64,000 nucleotides of DNA from an uncultured Eubacteriales bacterium (GTDB lineage Bacteria; Bacillota; Clostridia; Oscillospirales; Oscillospiraceae), in the NCBI GenBank assembly GCA_900543625.1, contig UQSF01000002.1:1-64000 (forward strand), in the 5' to 3' direction. Both the position numbers and the translations under genes were made by a program. The notes beneath the pieces are model-generated. The model saw only the letters and a list, made by a program, of their open reading frames with translations. It was not told the origin of the DNA and did not search any database. Numbering within the stretch: the first letter of the stretch is position 1; each line of letters starts with the position of its first letter. Below, one piece after another: positions 41,088 to 48,293 of this stretch.

Positions 41088-41543
41088 TTATATGGTCAGG
41101 TGCAGGCGCACCTGTGCGATGGCTGATTTCTGAAAGACACGGCTGTTGCTGCCGTCCGAGACGGTCACGTCGCCGTTGTCATACTGCTCGAGCGTGCCGA
41201 TGTGCACCTTGCTGCCGTCCACCGGCTGATAGAGCCGCACCTCGACCTGCGCTCCGAGAAAGCGCGCAAAATCGCTCGGCCGTTTGAGCTGCCGCTCCGC
41301 ACCTGCGGACGACACCTCGAACACATAGCTGTCGGGAATGGGGTCAGCCTCGTCGAGGATCGGATCGAGCGCCCGGCTGAAATTCTCACAGTCCTGGATC
41401 GACACGCCGTCCGGCTTGTCGATGTACACACGCAGATAGCGGCCGCCCGCCTCCTTGACGTATTCCACGTCCCAGATCTCACATCCCTGCTGCGCGGCCA
41501 CAGGCTCGGCCAGCGCGAGGACAGCGTCTGTCAATTTACTCAT
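41088..41543 (-). CDS. rimP: ribosome maturation factor RimP
   Basis: RimP assists 30S assembly. The 151-residue product has the N-terminal domain with EPVAAQQGCEIWDVEYVKEAGGRYLRVYID in outline, the DCENFSRALDPILDE segment and YVFEVSSAGAERQLK, followed by a C-terminal SH3-like barrel. It is the first gene of the nine-gene operon. The ribosome site is modest (AATGGTGATGT before ATG). Confidence 0.95.
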   Translation of the reverse strand: MSKLTDAVLALAEPVAAQQGCEIWDVEYVKEAGGRYLRVYIDKPDGVSIQDCENFSRALDPILDEADPIPDSYVFEVSSAGAERQLKRPSDFARFLGAQVEVRLYQPVDGSKVHIGTLEQYDNGDVTVSDGSNSRVFQKSAIAQVRLHLTI

Positions 41544-41581
41544 ACATCACCATTCCATTTTCTGACACTTTGAAAGACATC

Positions 41582-41610
41582 AAGAAAAAGAGTGGGCGGG
41601 TGCCCACTCT
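41582..41610 (-). terminator. terminator of vanY, possible attenuator of the rimP-nusA operon
   Basis: The stem AGAGTGGGC/GCCCACTCT with loop ACCC is followed by TTTTTCTT on the minus strand. It lies downstream of vanY but also downstream of the apparent rimP promoter at 41640-41668, so transcripts toward nusA must pass it. Confidence 0.8.
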
Positions 41611-41639
41611 GTCAAATCCTGCTTCCTTCGTACGGCAAT

Positions 41640-41668
41640 ATCATACCATCCCGCGCTCCACAATGCAA
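41640..41668 (-). promoter_or_regulatory. promoter of the rimP-nusA-infB operon
   Basis: TTGCAT, a 17-base spacer and TATGAT lie between the vanY stop and the terminator-like hairpin. The predicted start near 41633 is about 90 bases upstream of rimP. Confidence 0.65.
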
Positions 41669-41692
41669 GCCTTTTTTTGTGCTGCGGGGCAC

Positions 41693-42454
41693 TTACTGGT
41701 ACAGCGCCGCAAATTCCTCCAGGCAGAGGTTATGCTCGGTCATGAACTTCGCCGCCGTCTCGCCGACGTAGCGCACGTGCCACGGCTCGTTGCGGCCGGT
41801 GATGCTGACCTTGTCCGACGGGTAGCGGATGACGAAGCCGTAGTCCGCACAGTTGTCGGCGAGCCAGCTCAGAAAGCGCGCGTTGACCTTGTCTACGCTC
41901 AGCGAGTCATAGTACTGGTCGACCACGTCCGCGCCGAGGCCGGTCTGGTGGTCGCTCGTGCCGGGAGGCGCCGCGACGCGCGCCGCGGCCGTCTCGGCCT
42001 CGTCACGGGTGTCACCCTCGCGCATATACGCACTCACCTGATCCTCGTACTGCTGCTTCTGTGTCAGGTACGGGCGGTAGGCACAATAGATATAAGGGCT
42101 CCACCCGGCGCTGCGCGCCGCCTTGAGCAGGGCGTTGAGCGCATCGACCGCGCGGGAATCGAACGTGGACTGCGAGCCGCTGATCTTGCTCACATCCGGC
42201 ACATAGTCGCTGATATTATGCGCCTGACTCGCGATGAGATACTCCCAGGAGGAGATATCCACATCCGGCAGGTCATCGTAGGTCTTCTGGGTCGGTGCCG
42301 CCGTTGTCCGGATATCCGGCGGGAGGATCAGATCCGTCGGCGCGGTAGGCACGGCATTGCTGCGCGCCTCATTGACACGCGAGAGAATGAGCATGGCGCA
42401 CACGACGACCAGCACCGTCAGCGCCACCGACAGCCAGAGACGTTTCTTCTTCAT
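41693..42454 (-). CDS. D-alanyl-D-alanine carboxypeptidase (VanY-like)
   Basis: The 253-residue membrane-anchored peptidase removes the terminal D-Ala from peptidoglycan stems. A signal anchor is at residues 6-24 and a Pro/Thr-rich linker at about 34-60. The LAS metallopeptidase domain has the zinc-site residues H169 and D176 (SDHQTGLGAD), catalytic E223 and H226 (EPWHVRY). The start at 42454 has GGGAGG 8 bases upstream; the longer open frame upstream is rejected. The neighbourhood shows no vanHAX genes, so this is a housekeeping enzyme and not a resistance cassette. Confidence 0.92.
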   Translation of the reverse strand: MKKKRLWLSVALTVLVVVCAMLILSRVNEARSNAVPTAPTDLILPPDIRTTAAPTQKTYDDLPDVDISSWEYLIASQAHNISDYVPDVSKISGSQSTFDSRAVDALNALLKAARSAGWSPYIYCAYRPYLTQKQQYEDQVSAYMREGDTRDEAETAAARVAAPPGTSDHQTGLGADVVDQYYDSLSVDKVNARFLSWLADNCADYGFVIRYPSDKVSITGRNEPWHVRYVGETAAKFMTEHNLCLEEFAALYQ

Positions 42455-42489
42455 GCAGATCCCTCCCGGATAAAAATAAACAGAAAAAT

Positions 42490-42517
42490 GAAAAGCAACT
42501 CGCAAAAGCTGCTTTTC
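42490..42517 (-). terminator. terminator of the AbrB-ABC transporter unit
   Basis: Arms GAAAAGCA/TGCTTTTC with an inner AGCT pairing are followed by ATTTTTC on the minus strand, 38 bases past the permease stop. Confidence 0.65.
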
Positions 42518-42554
42518 ACAATAGCATATTTTTCGCGTCCCGGCAAGTCCCCCG

Positions 42555-43205
42555 TCACAGATCGACCTGCTCGTAGTTTTTCGCTGCCCTCCGGTACGCC
42601 CGCCACGACAGCAGCGCGAATGCCGCCGCGCCCGCAGCCAGCACCGGAAGCTGACGCACCTGACCGGCCGCATCGGTCGCATCGAGGTACGGTCCGACGA
42701 CCGGAAAATGCGACAGCGCCTCGACCAGCACCATCAGCACCGTCATCGGGACGACCGCCAGCAGGAACGAACGCCCGACGCGCACGGCAGTCTTATAAAA
42801 CGCCGGCAGGAACACCGCGTTGAACACGCCGAAAATGAGCAGCACCGCGCCGAAGAGCGCCACGTTTGCATCGATGCCCGCGAGGTTCGTACCGTTGGGA
42901 TTGATGTGCACCGACAAGACCGCAAACGGCACCGCGAGCACTAGCTCCGTCAGCTCGACCGCCACGACCATCCATGTGCGGGCGCGCACCTGCTCGCGCT
43001 TCGTGACCGGCAGCACGGCGCAGTAATAGACATCCTTATTCTCGCGGCCGTTAAGGAAGGTAAAGAAGATGCCGAGCAGGCCATAGAAAAACGCGACCGT
43101 GTACGGATAGCTCGGGATGAGCAGCATCGCGCCGAAGAGCGCGAACACATACATCATCGGGTGCGCCGCAAGGCGCAGATCCTTACAGAAAATCCTTGCC
43201 GTCAT
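42555..43205 (-). CDS. ABC-2 type transporter permease
   Basis: The 216-residue integral membrane protein has about six hydrophobic segments and an N-terminal cytosolic start MTARIFCKDLRL. The FLNGRENKDVYYCAVLPVTKREQVRAR loop is typical of small ABC-2 permeases in Clostridia. It overlaps the upstream ATPase gene by 23 bases, with an AAAGGAG ribosome site inside that gene. The exported substrate is unknown. Confidence 0.85.
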   Translation of the reverse strand: MTARIFCKDLRLAAHPMMYVFALFGAMLLIPSYPYTVAFFYGLLGIFFTFLNGRENKDVYYCAVLPVTKREQVRARTWMVVAVELTELVLAVPFAVLSVHINPNGTNLAGIDANVALFGAVLLIFGVFNAVFLPAFYKTAVRVGRSFLLAVVPMTVLMVLVEALSHFPVVGPYLDATDAAGQVRQLPVLAAGAAAFALLSWRAYRRAAKNYEQVDL

Positions 43206-43932
43206 AGTTTCTCCTTTCCACGCGCACGAGAATATCCTCGAGCGAGAGCGACGCGTCGCCGAGCTGCGCGCGATAATGCGCGAGAAAGCCGGCGCACGTG
43301 TCGCTGCGCAGGATCTCCCCGTCCTTGATCATCGTGATGTGCGAGGCGCACTTTTCCAGATCGGACGTGATGTGCGTCGAAAACAGGATGCTGCGCTCGC
43401 CGCTTTGCACCACACCGCGAAAGAGCTCCATGAGCTCATCGCGCGACACGGGGTCGAGCCCGCTCGTCGGCTCATCGAGAATGAGCAGACGCGCATCGTG
43501 CGAGAGCGCGAGCGCGAGCATATATTTCACGCGCATGCCGGACGAGAGCTGCGAGACCTTCTTCGTCTCGTCGAGCGCGAACAGCGACAGGTAGTGCCGG
43601 TATTTGTTCTCGTCCCAGCGGTCGTAAAACGTGCGCGTCACGTTCGTGATGCTGCGCAGCTTTTTATTCGGGTAAAAGTCCACGCCGCCGAGCACCACGC
43701 CGAGCTGCTGCTTGCAAGCGGGCTCGTCGGCATAAAAATCCCGGCCGAACATCGTCACGCGGCCGCCGTCCGGATGCACGAGGTTAAGCATGGCCTTGAT
43801 GGTCGTGCTCTTGCCGGCACCGTTGCGGCCGATGAAGCCCATGATCGCGCCCGGCTCAACGGCAAACGACACGTCGCGCAGCCGAAACGCCGGATACGTC
43901 TTGCACAGGCCCTCCACTTCCAGAATGCTCAT
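43183..43932 (-). CDS. ABC transporter ATP-binding protein
   Basis: The 249-residue ATPase energises the adjacent ABC-2 permease. It has Walker A GRNGAGKST near residue 36, a Q-loop region, signature LSSGMRVK, Walker B LLILDEPTSGLDP near 152-164 and the switch His in FSTHIT. It overlaps abrB by 4 bases. Similar exporters handle peptides, drugs or lipids; no cargo gene is nearby. Confidence 0.93.
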   Translation of the reverse strand: MSILEVEGLCKTYPAFRLRDVSFAVEPGAIMGFIGRNGAGKSTTIKAMLNLVHPDGGRVTMFGRDFYADEPACKQQLGVVLGGVDFYPNKKLRSITNVTRTFYDRWDENKYRHYLSLFALDETKKVSQLSSGMRVKYMLALALSHDARLLILDEPTSGLDPVSRDELMELFRGVVQSGERSILFSTHITSDLEKCASHITMIKDGEILRSDTCAGFLAHYRAQLGDASLSLEDILVRVERRNYDGKDFL

Positions 43933-44222
43933 TGTCCGTCCTCCCGCTTCAGCTCCTGCGCGAGCGCGGCGGCAAACACCTGCGTCTCCGCCTCCGGCAC
44001 ATCCGGCGCCGCGGCCTTTGCACCCTGATCGAACACCGCGCGCACGAACCGGTCATAATAGCTGCTGCTCTGCAGCGCGATGCCACGCTCGCGGTCAGCC
44101 AGCAGAATGAGCGAATCGCCCGGCGCGAGGCCGAACATATCGCGCACCTCCTTCGGGATCACGATCTGCCCCTTCGGGCCGATGCGCACCGTGGCCATGA
44201 ATTTGTCCTGCATGGACTGCAT
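43929..44222 (-). CDS. AbrB/MazE/SpoVT-type DNA-binding regulator
   Basis: The 97-residue protein has the swapped-hairpin DNA-binding domain in residues 9-55, with RIGPKGQIVIPKEVRDMFGLAPGDSLILL in outline, followed by an acidic helical tail. GGAGG is 8 bases upstream of the ATG at 44222; the earlier in-frame start is rejected because it would contain that site. It heads the three-gene unit abrB-ATPase-permease and probably controls it. Confidence 0.92.
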   Translation of the reverse strand: MQSMQDKFMATVRIGPKGQIVIPKEVRDMFGLAPGDSLILLADRERGIALQSSSYYDRFVRAVFDQGAKAAAPDVPEAETQVFAAALAQELKREDGQ

Positions 44223-44261
44223 ATGCGTCACCTCCGGTATAACTTGTATTACTTTTCTTAC

Positions 44262-44290
44262 GTTATAGCACAATGCCGCCTGCAGCGCAA
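44262..44290 (-). promoter_or_regulatory. promoter of the AbrB-ABC unit
   Basis: TTGCGC, a 17-base spacer and TATAAC with an extended TG at -14 (TGCTATAAC), about 40 bases upstream of the start. Confidence 0.65.
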
Positions 44291-44342
44291 GCGTTTTTGA
44301 ATTTTTCGTCCGCGCCGATCATTATGTAAACCAAAAAGCACG

Positions 44343-44376
44343 AAAAAAGATCCCCCTGCTGCCCGGCAGGGGGATC
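44343..44376 (-). terminator. terminator of the 69-residue protein gene
   Basis: The stem GATCCCCCTGC/GCAGGGGGATC with a short loop is followed by TTTTTT on the minus strand, 18 bases past the stop. Confidence 0.9.
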
Positions 44377-44393
44377 ACACCTTATCGAATAAC

Positions 44394-44603
44394 TCAGAGC
44401 GCCTCGACGTCGGCGATGAAAGCCTGGATGGCTTCTTCCGGAACGAGCTTCTTGCTGCGGACCAGATTCACGATGTCACCAACGGTCTTCTTGTAGAAGA
44501 GCTTCAGGGGGTACTTGGTCAGGCTCGGAACGGACTTCATCATGACTTCCTTGCCATTCATGTCCTCGATGAACGTCTTAACACTCAGCGTTTTGTAATC
44601 CAT
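44394..44603 (-). CDS. small protein of unknown function
   Basis: The 69-residue soluble protein starts MDYKTLSVKTFIEDMNGKE. It is a mix of Lys and hydrophobic residues with predicted helices and no Cys or membrane segment. AAGGAG lies 9 bases upstream of ATG. A near-consensus promoter, a structured leader and a strong terminator make it a convincing, probably well-expressed monocistronic gene. I do not recognise the family. It lies between the ABC unit and sigK, divergent from sigK. Confidence 0.75.
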   Translation of the reverse strand: MDYKTLSVKTFIEDMNGKEVMMKSVPSLTKYPLKLFYKKTVGDIVNLVRSKKLVPEEAIQAFIADVEAL

Positions 44604-44623
44604 AATATGTTCTCCTTTCAATT

Positions 44624-44677
44624 TTGAACACATTGGCCATTTCCCCAAATCCCAATTGAAATGGCTTCGTTGTTCAA
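44624..44677 (-). promoter_or_regulatory. hairpin leader of the 69-residue protein gene
   Basis: TTGAACA/TGTTCAA outer arms and GCCATTTC/GAAATGGC inner arms form a two-part stem with a 14-base loop. It spans nearly the whole predicted 5' leader and ends about 20 bases before the start codon. Confidence 0.55.
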
Positions 44678-44706
44678 AGATTAACGCTTTTTGGGTATTT
44701 TGTCAA
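44678..44706 (-). promoter_or_regulatory. promoter of the 69-residue protein gene
   Basis: A perfect TTGACA, a 17-base spacer and TAATCT. Transcription would start just before the hairpin leader. Confidence 0.8.
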
Positions 44707-44863
44707 GTATGTCGGGAAATTTTCTTCGCCTTCCCGTCAATTTTCATCCAGTAATCAACGCTCTGTTGTGCAGTATTTGCGCACAAGCAAAAAAATGTGT
44801 GTCAGGAAAGTGTACGTGCCGCCGCTGAATAGAATGACCTCAGGCAGAAACGGAGGGCTGAAA

Positions 44864-45556
44864 ATGCTGTACAGTACCCTGATGCTGATGATGAGCAGCG
44901 CGTTTTTGATGCTGCGTCTGAGCCCCGGCGGGTCATTTCCGCGTCCGCTGAGCGAGGCTGAAGAGCGCAGGTATCTCGAGGCATGGCTGCAGGGAGATCT
45001 GGAGGCGCGCAACGTGCTCATCGAGCGCAACCTGCGGCTGGTGGCGCACATCATCAAAAAATACTACACGCATTACGACGATACGGACGACCTGATCTCG
45101 ATCGGCACGATCGGGCTCATCAAGGGCATCAACACCTACCGTCCGGATAAGGGCGTGCGCCTTGCGACCTACGCCAGCAAGTGCGCGGAAAACGAGATCC
45201 TGATGTATTTTCGCAGCACACGCAAAAACGCAGCCGAAACGCTGCTCTCAGACGCGCTCGACACGGACGGCGACGGCAACAGCCTGTCGCTCCTCGACAT
45301 CCTGTCCGAGGATGAGGACATGGACGCCCGCCTGCAGTCGGACGAGATGTGTCAGGCGCTGCGGCGCTGCATCGGTGAGGTGCTCGATGCGCGCGAGCGC
45401 GAGATCATCCGCCTGCGCTATGCCATTGGCGGCGGCGAACCGCTGACGCAGCGCGAGACCGCGCAGCGCTGCGGCATCAGCCGGTCGTATGTGTCGCGCA
45501 TCGAGAAAAAAGCCATCGAAAAGCTGCGCACCGCCCTGCAGGCGGCCGGTTACTGA
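44864..45556 (+). CDS. sigK: RNA polymerase sporulation sigma factor, sigma-K type
   Basis: The 230-residue product begins with a hydrophobic stretch MLYSTLMLMMSSAFLML, resembling the membrane-held pro-sequence of pro-sigma-K, then SFPRPLSEAEERRYL. Region 2 is ARNVLIERNLRLVAHI and DLISIGTIGLIKGI, and region 4 has a C-terminal helix-turn-helix CGISRSYVSRIEKKA. The ATG at 44864 has CGGAGGG 7 bases upstream and is preferred to an upstream start 32 codons earlier. The gene is continuous, with no skin-type interruption. BofA, the checkpoint inhibitor of its processing, is encoded at 28758-29024. Confidence 0.92.
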   Translation: MLYSTLMLMMSSAFLMLRLSPGGSFPRPLSEAEERRYLEAWLQGDLEARNVLIERNLRLVAHIIKKYYTHYDDTDDLISIGTIGLIKGINTYRPDKGVRLATYASKCAENEILMYFRSTRKNAAETLLSDALDTDGDGNSLSLLDILSEDEDMDARLQSDEMCQALRRCIGEVLDAREREIIRLRYAIGGGEPLTQRETAQRCGISRSYVSRIEKKAIEKLRTALQAAGY

Positions 45557-45566
45557 CCGCGCGGCG

Positions 45567-45595
45567 TTGACAAACCGGTCGAAACAAGGTAGAAT
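45567..45595 (+). promoter_or_regulatory. promoter of the CsoR-like gene
   Basis: A perfect TTGACA, a 17-base spacer and TAGAAT, 26 bases upstream of the start. It begins 10 bases after sigK, so the repressor gene has independent expression. Confidence 0.8.
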
Positions 45596-45621
45596 TGCAA
45601 AGATATGAGGGAGATGATACC

Positions 45622-46020
45622 ATGGCGGATCAAACGCACAATGCGGGCGTACACACGCACGTGGACGAAAACGGGAACGTGATCACCCACTGCCACGACG
45701 GCGAAGTGCATATGCATGAACATGACCACGCGCACAGCCACGGGCATGGACACACCCACACCCATACGCAGACCAAGGCGGTCATCAATCGTCTGGCGCG
45801 CGCGATCGGCCATCTGGAGTCGGTCAAGCGCATGGTCGAGGATGGGCGCGACTGTGCCGAGGTGCTCATCCAGCTTGCAGCCGTGCGCTCGGCGCTGAAC
45901 AACACGGCGAAAATCATTCTGAAAGATCACATCGACCACTGTCTGACCGACGCTGTGGAGAGCGGCGACCAGCAGGCCATCGATGAGCTGAATCTCGCGA
46001 TCGAAAAGTTCATGACCTGA
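45622..46020 (+). CDS. CsoR/RcnR family metal-sensing repressor with His-rich N-terminus
   Basis: The 132-residue protein has two parts. Residues 1-50 contain 15 histidines, including alternating HxH runs (HEHDHAHSHGHGH). Residues 51-132 form the three-helix CsoR fold, with Cys78, His103 and Cys107 at exactly the Cys-His-Cys spacing of Cu(I)-sensing CsoR. Such proteins release DNA on metal binding. The His tail could buffer or sense Cu, Ni or Zn. GAGGGAG lies before ATG at 45622. No transporter or chaperone target gene follows; two terminators do. Confidence 0.88.
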   Translation: MADQTHNAGVHTHVDENGNVITHCHDGEVHMHEHDHAHSHGHGHTHTHTQTKAVINRLARAIGHLESVKRMVEDGRDCAEVLIQLAAVRSALNNTAKIILKDHIDHCLTDAVESGDQQAIDELNLAIEKFMT

Positions 46021-46025
46021 ACACC

Positions 46026-46061
46026 AAAGCAGCCCTCCGCCGCACGGCGGAGGGCTGCTTT
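46026..46061 (+). terminator. terminator of the CsoR-like gene
   Basis: The stem AAAGCAGCCCTCCGCC/GGCGGAGGGCTGCTTT with loop GCAC lies 6 bases past the stop. Confidence 0.85.
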
Positions 46062-46080
46062 GCTTCCGGCACAGCAAGAA

Positions 46081-46112
46081 AGGACGCATCCAAAGCGGAT
46101 GCGTCCTTTTTA
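46081..46112. terminator. second, bidirectional terminator
   Basis: The stem GGACGCATCC/GGATGCGTCC with loop AAAGC is followed by TTTTT on the plus strand; the minus strand also has a short T tract. It serves the anti-sigma gene from the other side. Confidence 0.8.
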
Positions 46113-46119
46113 GAACAAA

Positions 46120-47535
46120 TCAATGCTGCACTTTTTCCACTGAGAGGACCGAGCCGGTCATCTGGTCGACAGTCACGACGTAGCGCGGGTGGAAGTAGTA
46201 CACGGTCGTGAGCGTTACGCGGTAAACGGGCTGTGCGCCGCTCTCATCGAGCTGCACGTCCCACGCGGCGAGGTCGCGCTCCGAGATGCCGGCCGCCGCA
46301 ATGGCGATCTTCAGCGCCTGCTCCTGCGTGACCGGGCCCGCAGGCGGGGTCGGGGTAGGCGTCGGTGTCGGCACCGGCGTCGGGCTCGGGGTAGGTGTCG
46401 GCGTCGGCATCGGTGTCGGTGTCGGCATTGGGCTCGGGGTGGGTATCGGCGTCGGCGTCGGGCTCGGGGTAGGCATCGGCGTAGGTGTGGGCTGCGGCAT
46501 CACGGGGGCAGGCTGCGGCTTTACAGGAGCCGGCTGCGGCCCGAGCGGTTCGTCACCCGCCAGGCGGCAGATCTCTGCCGTGCGTGCGTCAACGCTGCAC
46601 ACATAGTGATGCTCGCCGTCCGTGAGCACGAATTCCATGACCATTTGGCCGTCTATGAGCGTGAAGTACATGCTGGCCTGCGTGACGCTGTCCGCATCCA
46701 GACCGCAGCAGGCGAGCGCCGCATCCATGGCCTGATCATATGGGATATATGCACCGGTGCTCGCAGCACCGATCGAGATCATGTCGCCAAGCGCCACCTG
46801 ATTGGACGCCGCGAGAATGTTCAGGTCGTTGATCGGCAGCACCGCCAGCGCCTCGCCGGTGAGATCCCCCACCTGCGCGCTGATCTGCCGGATGAGCATC
46901 GCCTTTCCCGCACTGACGCCCATGGCAGCAGCGTCGGCCTCCAGCGCGGGATCCGGCTCCAGCACCTGTGCCAGAACGGCGGGCTCGAGACCGCAATCTG
47001 TCTGCGCGTCCTCCACGGCGGCAGCCAGCCGGTCACACAGACGCGCGTCGCCCTTGCCGGCCTCGACCGTGACGAGGATCGAGTTGGTATCCGCCGAGAC
47101 ATAGCCGTCTGCCTGCAGCTCGGCAACGATCGCATCGGCCGCCGTCTGCAGCGGCTGGTTGCGCAGCTCCAGCTCGTCGAGCACGACCTGCGCGTCGGCA
47201 TTGCACGCGCGCACGGACAGGACACGGCCGAGCTTATTGACGGTCAGCTCAATACTGGGGTTCGCGTCCAGCGTTGCGACGCCGTCGGGCGTCTGCACGG
47301 CGTAAAAACCGCCGCCGAGCACCGCCAGCAGGAACACCGCCGCCGCCGCGACCCAGCGCCGCCATGCGCCGCCGCGACGGCTGCGCTGCGGCAGCGGGAC
47401 GACCGTTTCCGGCTCCGGCTGTTCGGCCGCCTGAACGCGGGCGAGGATCTTGTCCCAGGGATCCGGCGTCACGGCTGCGACATCATCACGCAGTTGCTGC
47501 AGCAGCTGCTCGTTGCACTTTTCCTGTTCAGTCAA
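46120..47535 (-). CDS. RsgI-like anti-sigma factor with Pro/Thr repeat linker
   Basis: The roughly 471-residue single-pass protein has an N-terminal cytosolic sigma-binding part (about 1-65), a transmembrane helix (about 68-90), then the RsgI-type extracytoplasmic domain marked by DANPSIELTVNKLGRVLSV. PepSY-like regions occur near 280-330 and at the C-terminus (EQALKIAIAAAGIS...YVVTVDQMTG), separated by a Pro-Thr/Met/Ser linker of about 65 residues. I place the start at a TTG (47535) after GGGGGGTGA, overlapping the sigma gene by 8 bases; an ATG 8 codons earlier is the alternative. It probably restrains the adjacent ECF sigma. Confidence 0.8.
   Translation of the reverse strand: MTEQEKCNEQLLQQLRDDVAAVTPDPWDKILARVQAAEQPEPETVVPLPQRSRRGGAWRRWVAAAAVFLLAVLGGGFYAVQTPDGVATLDANPSIELTVNKLGRVLSVRACNADAQVVLDELELRNQPLQTAADAIVAELQADGYVSADTNSILVTVEAGKGDARLCDRLAAAVEDAQTDCGLEPAVLAQVLEPDPALEADAAAMGVSAGKAMLIRQISAQVGDLTGEALAVLPINDLNILAASNQVALGDMISIGAASTGAYIPYDQAMDAALACCGLDADSVTQASMYFTLIDGQMVMEFVLTDGEHHYVCSVDARTAEICRLAGDEPLGPQPAPVKPQPAPVMPQPTPTPMPTPSPTPTPIPTPSPMPTPTPMPTPTPTPSPTPVPTPTPTPTPPAGPVTQEQALKIAIAAAGISERDLAAWDVQLDESGAQPVYRVTLTTVYYFHPRYVVTVDQMTGSVLSVEKVQH
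46345..46533. repeat. hexanucleotide-based tandem repeat coding the Pro/Thr linker
   Basis: The tract is built from degenerate 6-base units (CCGACA-like on the coding strand), encoding PT, PS, PM, PI and PV pairs. Short motifs such as PTPSPTPTP recur. Such tracts can change length by slippage in multiples of 6 without frameshift. Confidence 0.85.
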
Positions 47536-48106
47536 GACCGTCACCCCCCATCGACGCACGCAGCTTTGCCAGCGCGCGGTTGTAGCGCGAGATCGCCGTC
47601 GCCTGCGGAATGTCCAGCAGGTCGGCCACCTCCCTGTGCTTGAGGCCGGAGAGCGCGTGCAGCATCACGATCTGCCGCTCACTGTCCGTGAGCAGGCGCA
47701 GCACCTTATCAAGCACCATATGATTTTCCGTCTCCCGATAAGCGTTGTGCGGATCCTCCACATGAAACAGCTCATCAAAAGATATATTCTTATTTTCCGC
47801 CTTGCGCAGGCGCATAAGCGCCAGATTGCGCGCGATCGTCAGCAGCCACGCCATCGGCTTGCCCGACGGCTGATAGCTCGATGCCGACTGCATCACGCTC
47901 ACGAACGTATCCTGCATCACGTCCTCAGCCGCCGTCGGATCGCGCAGGATCGACAGGGCAAAACCGTAAACGGACGCGGACGTCTGGCGATACAGCACCT
48001 CAAGCGCGGCGGTGTCCCCCTCCGCAATGCGCAGGATCAGGCCGTCATCCGGCGGCCGCGCATCGGACGCACCTATATCACTTGTGCGTTTGTCGTCATT
48101 TTGCAT
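47528..48106 (-). CDS. ECF-type RNA polymerase sigma factor
   Basis: The 192-residue protein has region 2 (LYRQTSASVYGFALSIL, then DVMQDTFVSVMQ) and region 4 (LLTDSERQIVMLHALSGLKHREVADLLDIPQATAISRYNRALAKLR in outline). There is no N-terminal region 1. The RsgI-like membrane protein follows with overlapping reading frames, the usual sigma/anti-sigma arrangement. The stimulus is unknown. The ribosome site is weak (GGGG 10 bases upstream). Confidence 0.92.
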   Translation of the reverse strand: MQNDDKRTSDIGASDARPPDDGLILRIAEGDTAALEVLYRQTSASVYGFALSILRDPTAAEDVMQDTFVSVMQSASSYQPSGKPMAWLLTIARNLALMRLRKAENKNISFDELFHVEDPHNAYRETENHMVLDKVLRLLTDSERQIVMLHALSGLKHREVADLLDIPQATAISRYNRALAKLRASMGGDGLD

Positions 48107-48293
48107 ATTCGATTACCCCACATGAGTATAATGCCTGAAAACGAATTTTAATGCATAAAAAAATGTTTTCCGAAAAATTTTCTCTAAAAAAGTGTGTTTT
48201 TTGGCACTCCCATCCTCTTAACCGAATAATTTACGTGATAAAATGCGGTTTGTAAAGCGAGTAAACTATAAAAAATTACATTCTTAGCAGATT

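Noticed and set aside
41693..43932. Vancomycin resistance cassette
   Set aside because: A VanY-like carboxypeptidase is present, but vanH, vanA/B, vanX and the VanRS sensor pair are not.
46286..46606. Plus-strand glycine-valine repeat protein
   Set aside because: It is the reverse complement of the Pro/Thr linker repeat in the anti-sigma gene.
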